Positions 27,218 through 37,400 of a stretch of DNA of 64,000 nucleotides are shown here, piece after piece (positions within the stretch are counted from its first letter, which is position 1; each line of letters begins with the position of its first letter). Under the pieces are notes generated by a model. The model ran no database searches, was not told where the DNA came from, and was given only the letters and a program-made list of their open reading frames with translations. Where the stretch lies: NCBI GenBank assembly GCA_020348445.1, contig CP070751.1, forward strand, positions 279,672 to 343,671. Reading direction: 5' to 3'. The DNA is from Thermoplasmata archaeon. Lineage in GTDB: Archaea > Thermoplasmatota > Thermoplasmata > GCA-020350865. A program made the translations under genes and the position numbers.

Positions 27218-28323
27218 TTATAATGTTCGAAATTGAATATGAGGACGAAAAGTCAGAGGCAAGGGCAGGAACATTAACCGTCAACAATAGAATCTTCGAA
27301 ACTCCTGGATTCCTACCTGTTGCCACAAAGGCAGATGTAAAGCTCATCTCCCCTGATGAGTTACAGGAGATCGGAGCTTCGGGAGTCATCACAAACGCCC
27401 TTGTTCTTTTCCTAAGACCGGGCCTTGAGGTAGTTGAAGCAGCAGGCGACATTCACAAGTTCATGTCATGGGACGGTATCGTCTTCTCGGACAGCGGCGG
27501 CTTTCAGATGCTCAACTCCGACTTTCTTGTGAAGGTCACAGAAGAACTAGTAACATTTAAATCACCATTTACAGGTTCCATACTTGATTTTTCCCCAGAA
27601 TTATGCGTTGAAATCCAGATGCGGTTAGGTTCTGATATTGCCATGGTACTTGACGACTGCCCTTCATATGGAAGCAGTTACGATGATATCTTAGCATCGA
27701 CAAAACGAACCCTTTTCTGGGCAAAGAGATTTAGAGATTCCCATAAAAACCAGTCCCAGGAAGTCTTTGGAATTGTCCAGGGCGGGGTGTTTAAGGATTT
27801 GAGGGATAATTGTGCAGAGAGTCTTGTAAAAATGGATTTTGACGGATACGCGATCGGGGGGCTTTGCATCGGTGAGCCCAAGGATGTGATGCACGAGGTA
27901 ATCCAGAAAACGACACCTCTTTTACCTCCCCAAAAACCCAGGTATTTAATGGGTGTGGGTTCCCCGGAGGACATGCTCAAGGCAATATCATGCGGGGTTG
28001 ACATCTTTGATTCTGTTTTTCCCACAAGAAACGCCAGGCACAACACTGTGTACACCAAGAACGGAAAGGTGAATTTGGGTAAGGAGAAGTTCAACTCGGA
28101 TATTGGGCCTATTGATGAAGGATGCAAGTGCTACACCTGCAGCAAGTTTTCACTGTCCTATGTAAATCATCTACTTCGGGAGTACGAGTACTTTGGCATG
28201 CGGTTGGCAACCATACACAACCTGCATTTTCTCGTGAATCTGATGAAGGAGGCAAGAGAGGCCATTTTAGAGGGAAGGTTCGAGGGATTTAAAGGGGAAT
28301 TTCTACAAAATTATAAATTTTAA
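27214..28323 (+). CDS. tgt: Bacterial-type queuine tRNA-ribosyltransferase (Tgt)
   Basis: Tgt exchanges guanine 34 of GUN-anticodon tRNAs for preQ1. This 369-residue protein has the catalytic aspartates in FSDSGGFQM and DIFDSVFPTRNARH, the GIVQGG loop, the YAIGGLCIGEP motif, and zinc ligands C-x-C-x2-C plus His near the end (CKCYTC ... NH). It lacks the PUA-bearing C-terminal half of archaeal archaeosine transglycosylase, so it is the bacterial form that works with QueA. The GTG start overlaps the queA stop; ATG 27,223 is an alternative. Confidence 0.92.
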   Translation: MIIMFEIEYEDEKSEARAGTLTVNNRIFETPGFLPVATKADVKLISPDELQEIGASGVITNALVLFLRPGLEVVEAAGDIHKFMSWDGIVFSDSGGFQMLNSDFLVKVTEELVTFKSPFTGSILDFSPELCVEIQMRLGSDIAMVLDDCPSYGSSYDDILASTKRTLFWAKRFRDSHKNQSQEVFGIVQGGVFKDLRDNCAESLVKMDFDGYAIGGLCIGEPKDVMHEVIQKTTPLLPPQKPRYLMGVGSPEDMLKAISCGVDIFDSVFPTRNARHNTVYTKNGKVNLGKEKFNSDIGPIDEGCKCYTCSKFSLSYVNHLLREYEYFGMRLATIHNLHFLVNLMKEAREAILEGRFEGFKGEFLQNYKF

Positions 28324-28394
28324 TTGTCCGATTCCTTTTGAAAGTAAAAAAACAGATTAATTAGCCTGCACACCGAAAGAAATTCCAAATACCC

Positions 28395-28434
28395 AAAAAT
28401 ATTTAAAGAGATACCATTACCGAAAAATATATGC
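28395..28434 (+). promoter_or_regulatory. TATA boxes for the giant surface protein gene
   Basis: AAAAATATTTAAAG at 28,395-28,408 and a second AAAAATATATG at 28,423-28,433 predict starts near 28,430 and 28,455. A strong Shine-Dalgarno AAAGGAGGG at 28,485-28,493 follows, so the mRNA has a leader of 45-70 bases. Confidence 0.45.
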
Positions 28435-28499
28435 CATCAAATTCTGATGGGGACTCATCCATTCTATCTTAATAAAAGGTAGATAAAGGAGGGATTGTC

Positions 28500-31400
28500 A
28501 TGGAAAAAGTAAGAAAGAAGAGTTTTAATGGCAGATTTAAAAAAGGAATAACCACGGTGTTTATCACCATATTTTTAGTGTCTTCGATGTTTGTACCTTT
28601 GGATATGATGCAGGAAGCAAAAGCACATACAGGAGACAAGATCAGGTCTCCAATGACGACAACGCCACCAACAATAGATGGAAATTTCACTCCTGGGGAA
28701 TGGAACGATGCGGTAATGATCGATCTCACCACAATTCCTGGAAATATGGTGGGCTCATATATGTATGTCATGAACAACGACACTTGTCTTTTCATTCTTT
28801 ACGATGCTTTCGGTGATAATACCAATGATCCCATGGATGGCACGGCTGCGGGATTTGACACCAATCACGATGGAGTAAACGGCCCAAATGATGGTGATGA
28901 TGATTACTTTTACTTTGGCGGCCCCATGGTAGGCGAGGGACATTATGATTATAACATGCTTATTATGGATTGGCAGGAGCATTGCTCTCCGTTTTCAGAT
29001 CCTGGCCTCGCCGCGGCCATGGGATTCAACACAACACCCAACAGTGGCAGCGATCACAGAATATATGAATGGTCAATACCCTTGGATCAACTCGATGCAT
29101 CTCTTGGAGACATTATAGGTTTTGCAGCGGGCTGTCAATTAATGCCAGGCGTTTATGATGCCGATTCAGGCAACTATGACCAGTGGCCAGTGAATCTACC
29201 CCCAATTCCCCTGGATCAATACGGCAATTTAATTATAGGAGGCCCATACAACGTTGACATAAAACCAGAAAAACAGACAAAATATGGCCTTGCAGGGCAG
29301 GAAACCTCATATAAGTTAAGGATAAACAATACCGGAATCAACCCTGACATTTTTGACCTCACATACCTTTCATCTCTAGGGTGGAGTGTAACGTTTTACG
29401 ATGCCAGTTGGAATCCGCTGGTTGATAACGGAGGTGGCCCTGAGGTGGATACTGGATCCGTAGCAGCGAAAACTTCGGTTGTCATCCATGCTAACATCTC
29501 TGTTCCCCTTTTAGCAAATCCTGGTGACATCGATATCACGATAATACAGGGCAATTCATCCGGTGATCCCACTGTTAACGACACCACCAGCTTGAGAACG
29601 CAGGTGGTATACAATATAGACTGGTTCGATGGTTTCGAAGCTGGTTGGGATGCATGGACAGCGCAGGTCATTAGACCGAGTTTCCCCTCTCCAACAATAT
29701 GGGAGATAGGCGATCCCAGTGGAACAGGACCCGGCACAGCTTTCAATTACACCAACTGCTCCGGAACCAATATTAATGATGCTTATTACATGAATGCAGA
29801 CATCTGTTTAATTTCACCCTATGTCCAGCTTGGATCAGGATATCAAATATTATCGTTCTATCAATGGTATTATATGGATACAATGGGTGACGATGGCGGT
29901 TTCGTGGAGATATCAGTAAATGACAATCCCTGGGTACAGATCTGGCCAGATATAGAGTATCCATGGGTTGGTGGATATCTAGGTGGTTATAATACTGATG
30001 GCTACTCGGGAATAAGCAGTGGCTGGGAATATGATGAGTACGATTTAAGCCCATATGCAAACCAGGTCGTACGGGTGAGGTTCCACTTTGCAGCAAGCGA
30101 CTGGCATGGTGGGGACGACGGATGGTATATTGATGATGTTTTTATGGGCAGCCCGCCACCTTACAGACTCGATCTTGAACCAGATTACCAGATAGGAACC
30201 GGCAATGCAGGCACAGATGTGAGTTATGTTCTAACAGTTACAAATAATGGAGCCGACGATGACGCATACGATCTAAGTAGCGGAGGCACATGGGGCGTGA
30301 CCATAAGGGATATAACAGATACATGGGATATTTTCAGCATCTTCGTTGCCAGTGGCAACAGTGCTGACTTCATTGCTAAAGTGACAATACCGGGTTTAGC
30401 TTCTCCCGGAGATTTCGATGTTTCCTCCATCAAAGCCTCTTCCCAGAACGATACCTCAAAGAGTGAAAAGGCTGAGGTTGAAACCAATGTCCCTGAGATA
30501 CCTCCTTGGTTCGATGATATGGAATTTGGGCCTGGATGGTGGAAAAATCAAACAGACGGTGATGGCACTGAATGGCAATTGGGAGACCCCTCACTTGGAG
30601 CATACGGTCCTCCTAAATCCTATTCACCAATTAACTGCTGGGGAACGAACATAGCTTCCAACTACACAATTGGCGGGGAGTGCAATCTTACCACAGCCTA
30701 TATTGACCTTACATGGGCAGCAAATGCAAATCTATCTTTCTGGCACTGGTACGATATAAATGGTTTTTGGACTGATGGTGGATGGGTGGAGGTCAGTGAC
30801 GATTACGGCAGCACCTGGATACCCATCGAACCTTTGGGAGGTTACCCCGACATAAATGATTGGGGAATCCCTTGTTATGCAGGAAGCAGCGTTAAGTGGA
30901 TCAGGGCAGACTTCGACCTCTCTGATTATACAGGTTCCGTGATACAGCTTCGGTTCCACTTCCTAGATGCCGACTGGGACGGTGTGGAGCGTGCGGGATG
31001 GTACGTAGATGACATAATGATATATGCTTCTAAGTACGGAGTCGATATAGAACCTAATTCCTTTGGCTTTGGGGATGCCGGGGATACTGTCGAGTACATC
31101 CTTACCGTGACGAACACAGGTGATTTGGATGATTCGTTTACTCTTTCAGTTTCCGGAAATACTTGGCCCACCACGATATATGATTCTACTGGAACTTTTG
31201 TCATTACCAACACTGGTTTCTTGGGAGCTAATAACAGTATCGACATAATGATAAAGGTCGATATACCGATAGGAGCTAACCCGGGAGACTTCGACATTTC
31301 CAAAATCACGGCAACATCAGACAACGATACTGGGATGTTTGCCAGTGTAAGGCTGGATACTAACTATCCGGTTATGCCACTGTGGTTCGACGATATGGAG

Positions 31401-34400
31401 TCAGGGAAAGGAGGGTGGCGGCCATGGAACAACAATCGAGGCACTTCATGGCAGCTGGGCAATCCTTCTGGTTTTGGACCGGGTTCAGCCTATTCATTGC
31501 CTAACTGCTGGGGCACGAATTTAGTGACCGACTACACAACTTCCGCGGAAGCGACATTAAGAATGCCATATTTGGATCTGAGGCTGGCTCAGGAAGCTAA
31601 TTTGACATTCATGCACTGGTATGATATAAACGGTGTTTGGAATGATGGAGGTTGGGTGGAGGTGAGCCTTGATAATGGCCAAACATGGATGAGGATATAT
31701 CCTGAGGGCGGTTATCCTGATATCGATGGCAATTGGTTTGATGGTTGCTATGCCGGGACAACAGCGGCCTGGACAAAAGCTGAATTCAATCTTACAGCCT
31801 TCGTGGGAAATATCATACTCATTCGTTTCAGGCTCTATGATTACATGTGGGACGGTCCCATGGAGGGAGCCGGCTGGTACATCGACGATGTCAATGTATC
31901 AGCTACTTATCTTGCCTATGGCGTTGACCTGACCCCTGATATAGATTCTATAATCGCCTCTGACGGAACAAGTGTTCTTTATCTTATGACAGCAACCAAC
32001 ATGGGAACCGCAGGTCCAGACACATTCAATCTAAACTACCTGGCTATGCTTGGATGGTCGGCGGCATTCTATGATCTTTCAATGACTCCGATAACATCCG
32101 TAGGTCCCATTGACACCAGCAATTCAATGGATTTCTATGTGAATGTGACCATACCAATAGGAGAATTACCTGGAACCATTGAAAGGACCATAGTGATAGC
32201 AACCTCGCAAAACGATTCATCCTTCCCTCCAGCCGATGACAATTCATTTCTGTTCACACAGGTCCTTGCACCGATACTATTTGTAGATGATGATGGTGGT
32301 ATAGACACAGAGGCCAATTTCACTACAGCCTTAGATGATGGAGGTTATAGTTATAATGTGTGGAATTACCAGGTACTTGGCGAATTGAGTTTAAGTGATC
32401 TTCAACAACATGAAGTTATTATATGGGGAACTGGGAACACAGAAGATGATTTGACAGAGGGAACACTTACACCCACAGACAGGATGAACCTCGGTAATTA
32501 TTTGGATGGCGGTGGTCGCCTTTATCTCTCAAGTAGCCTTGCAGGTGCGGACGCAGTAAACTATTGGAGTGGAACCGATTTCTGGTTGTCATGGTACCAG
32601 ACCTATCTGCACTCCGACTTTGTTGATATTTTTGGAGGCCCCTCTACCATTAATGGAGTAACTTCGGATCCCATTAGCGATGGATTGAATTACAACCTCT
32701 ACCAAGGAGATTACAATCCAAACCTCATGCAGGTTTGGACTCACCACAACCCCGTAAATGATGGAATAACGTTTTTCACTGAACCCTGGCCTTCGAATGT
32801 TGCTACAAGAGCCGATACCGGGACCAACAGGGTCGTCTATACTGGATTCGATTTCTCTGCAGTTGACGGGGTCGCAAACAGGGCAACTTTAATGGACAGG
32901 ATTCTCAAGTGGTTGCTTTTCGGTGACTTGCCCTATGTAATCGAGACCGATCCCACCCATGGAGCCAGCGGAATTGTAGTTGATCAAGATGTGGTTGTAA
33001 TCTACTCCGAGAGTATGAACACGAGTGTGGAACCAACGTTATCGCAGGTTGGAGGCCCTGATCCAGGTGGATGGACGTTCTCGGGATGGTCCACAACCTA
33101 CATTACAGACGACACGGCTACCTGGACCCACAACAGCTGGTCACCCAGCCAGACTGTCAATATGAGCGTTTCAGGCGGCGAAGACTTAGAGGGGAATTCA
33201 GCATCTGAATATCTGTTCAACTTCACTATTGTCGCATCAGCTGATCCGTGGGCTTTTGCCACAGGACCCACATCAACTGGAACGAACGCGACTTTGCCGC
33301 AAATAACATACAATTTCGGTAACAGTCCCACGAACGTGCAGATATATTGGAGCAATGATGGCGGCAGCACCTGGAACATGTGGGGTTCAGATAATTCCGT
33401 GGACGGTTCATGGACCCCAGGCAGTCCATTATCAACGTCAGGTACATACTATTGGTCAGCCAGGGCAATGGGTGGTTCAAGCGAACCTCCACCTAGTGGG
33501 CCTGGAGACATCGAGGCAGGCCCATACGTTCTTGATATCGATGCACCCACGATATTTTCCACAGATCCTGTAGATGGGGCAACAGATGTGAGCACTGCCG
33601 CAGGGACTTATGTTATCGAATTCAGTGAGCCCATGAGTTTGACAGGTACAGATCCACTTTCAAATCTTCCGGGTATAATGTGGACCTGGGATTCTTCAGG
33701 TCTCTGGCTCAATGGAACATATACTGTTCTTTCATCAAGTACAACTTATTACGTGAACCTAACAGACCGGGGATTCATAGATGCAGCGGGCAACCATCTA
33801 ACAGGGGACATGTACAAGAATTTCACAACCATGTCAGTTCCCTGGGCCACTGCAACTGGTCCCACATCCTCAGGCACCAATGTTTCAACCCCCACGATCA
33901 CATATGATCAAACCGACGGTCCCACGAGTGTGGAGATATACTGGAGTGATAATGGAGGCACCACTTGGAACCTGTGGGGTACCGACTCAAGTGTAGACGG
34001 CTCCTGGTCACCAGGCAGTCCATTACCCGCCTCTGGAACATACTATTGGAGTGCGAGAGCAATAGGCCCTCCAAGTGAATCGGTTCCAATTGATTTCGGA
34101 GATATCGAGGCTGGCACTTATGTTCTTGATATAGATTCGCCCACGATTATTTCCACAACTCCTTTGGATGAGGCAACAGGTGTAAGTACTGCAGCAGGAA
34201 CTTATATTATCGAATTCATTGAACCCATGGCCTTGACTGGAACAGACCCACTTTCGGATCTTCCGGGAGTCTCTTGGAGCTGGGATCCCTTGGGCCTATG
34301 GCTTAACGGGACATATACTGCTCTTTCTCCCGGTACAACCTACTATGTCAATCTTACGGACCTAGGATTTACTGATGCGTATGGTAATCACCTTACAGGT

Positions 34401-37400
34401 GATATGTACAAGAATTTCACAACCACCTCTGATCCTTGGGCAACTGCAACAGGTCCCACATCCTCAGGCACCAATGATACCACCCCCACCATTACTTACG
34501 ATCAAGGCAACGGCCCGACGAGTGTAGAGATATACTGGAGTGATGATGGCGGTGCGTCTTGGAATCTGTGGGGTACCGACACAAGCGTTGACGGCTCTTG
34601 GACACCAGGCAGCCCATTACCTGCCTCCGGAACGTACTACTGGAGTGCAAGAGCAATAGGTATTCCAAATGAAACGATTCCAAGTGGTGTAGGGGATATC
34701 GAGGCAGACTTTTATGTTCTTGATATAGATGGACCGACGACATTCTCTACGACACCAGCAGATGGGGCAACAGGTGTTGACATCGCCGCGGGAACGTACG
34801 TTATCCAATTTAGCGAGCCAATGACCCTGGTGGGTACGCCTGATACCAATTTATCCATCATATCATGGATTTGGGATCCATCAGGTCTCTGGCTCAACGG
34901 GACTTATACAGGACTCATCTCTGGTGCGACATACTATGTCAATTTAACAGATTTAGGATTTACAGATGCGTATGGTAACCACCTCACAGGTGATATGTAC
35001 AAGAATTTCACAACAGCGGTAGGTGTCACAACTGCCAATGCAACAGGCCCCATAGGAGGCCCAACAAATGTCGCGGCAATCACGATTATCTACACCACAG
35101 CAGGAGGTCCGGCGACAGTGGATCTTTACTACACAATGAACACAACCGGACCATACATCTGGACATTAATCGGTACCGATATTTCAGTTGATGGCAATTT
35201 TGATTGGACAATACCAGCAGATGGATCATATGGTTGGCTCGCTGTCTCACCAGACGAGCCGGCGCCTACATCTTCTGATGCACCCGAGGCCTTCTGGTAC
35301 ATTTACGACGGCACACCACCTGAGGTCGTTAGCACTGATCCCGTAAACATGACAACTTCGATTTCAGTAGGCCAAGATATTGTGATCACCTTCAACGAGA
35401 CAATGAACAACGTTACCTTCACTTACACCATAGAGCCGAGCATAACAGGGCTCTTAGAAGTGTGGAGCGGCGGCAATACTATTTTAACTATCTCCCATGA
35501 TGACTTCCCAACAGGAACAAGAATCTGGGTGAACATATCAGTAGCAACCGACCTTGCAGGCAATAATTTGAGACCACGGCCGTACTGGTTCTACTTTGAC
35601 ACAGACAATTCTGCCACTGTGACAGGTCCAATCACAGTCACCCCAACAAATGATGACACGGTAACTATCACATACACTACTACAGGCAATCCGATCAGTG
35701 TTGATCTCTATTACACAACAAATTTGACTGCACCATATACCTGGACATTCATGGGCACCGATGACACCCCTGAAAATGGCTTTGGATGGCTCTTAGCTGT
35801 GGATGGCTCTTATGGTTGGTTTGCAAATTCCACTGATGAACTTCCACCCACATCAACAGATGCTCCAGAGGCATCGTACTACATCTATGATGGCACACCA
35901 CCTGAGGTGGAAAGTACAATCCCTGCAAACAAATCCACTGGTGTTCCAATTAACCAGGATATCGTGATTACATTTAACGAGACCATGGATATAGTCACTT
36001 TTACATACCAAATTGAACCAACTGTTACGGGCCTTATAGACACATGGAGTGCATTAAACTCGATTTTGACAATCTCTCATGATGACTTTGCACTTGATAC
36101 CAGGTATTGGGTGAACATTACATATGCTAGGGACTTGGCTGGTAACTTTCTAGACCCATATCCCTTACCCTACTCCATCTACTTCGATACTGCAACAACA
36201 GGGGCAGAGGCAACTGGTCCTGTAGGCGGCCCAACCAATGTATCTGATATCACGATCACCTACAATACAATTGGGGGACCTTCGAGAGTCTACCTTTGGT
36301 ACACCACAAATACAACTGCACCCTACACATGGATCCATTTTGCTACTGATGATCCTGCAGATGGCAGTTATGATTGGACAATTACAAGCGATGGATATTA
36401 CGGCTGGTTAGCAAATTCCACTGATGAACTTCCACCCACATCAACAGATGCACCTGAAAGTTCTTGGTACATATATGATGGTACACCACCTGCTGTTAAC
36501 AGCACAAACCCCGTCAATGCCACTATTGATGTTTTAACAACCCAGGACATCGTGATCACCTTCAATGAGACAATAAACAATGTTACATTCACTTACACAA
36601 TTGAACCATCTATTACTGTTCTCTCAGAGGTATGGAACAATGATGATAAAAATCTAACAATAACCCACGACGGCTTTGTAATTGCAACAAGATATTGGGT
36701 GAACATCACAGCGGCCATGGATTTGGCAGGAAACAATATGGTACCGTATTCATTCTACTTCGACACCACAACAACAGATATCGTTCCTCCCACAGTAATG
36801 ACAGGAACACCAACAGGCTCAAGCGTTCTCATCACCTCAAATATCGTAATCACATTTGACGAGGCCATGAACACTACATCTGTCAATAACGCATTCAGCT
36901 TCAATGATGGCATAACAACATGGGACATATCAGATGGGATGGTCAGTTGGAACGTTGCAAACACCATTATGACGTTCAATCCCACTGTGGACTTCGGCTA
37001 TTACACTCAATTCAATGTAACGATCGACGGAAGTATTGCAAAGGATGAGGCTGGCAACACCCTTGACGGTAATGACAACGGCACCTCGGAAGGCTCACCC
37101 ATCGACGATTATACATGGCAGTTCACAACCGAGTCGGCACCACCTCCTGATACAACGCCGCCCACTTCATCTGTTTCTGCCCTGCCCACCTACCATACTT
37201 CACTGAGCTTTTCGGTGAGCTACACAGCAACCGATACTCAAAACAACGTAATGGAGGTCGAACTATGGTTCAAGAAGGATAGCGGTGAATGGAATCTATA
37301 TAACACATACAGTGGAGGCTCAAATACAGTTACATTTACCGCAGATTCTGATGGAGTGTATTATTTCTATACAAGAGCAAGAGACGATGTCGTTCCTTCA

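Noticed and set aside
27214..28323. Archaeosine tRNA-guanine transglycosylase
   Set aside because: The protein is only 369 residues, lacks the PUA-containing C-terminal part, and is fused in an operon with queA, so it is the bacterial type.
33243..36780. CRISPR array
   Set aside because: The repeats are long (about 580-594 bp), in frame and coding, with no short repeat-spacer pattern. No cas genes are in the window.
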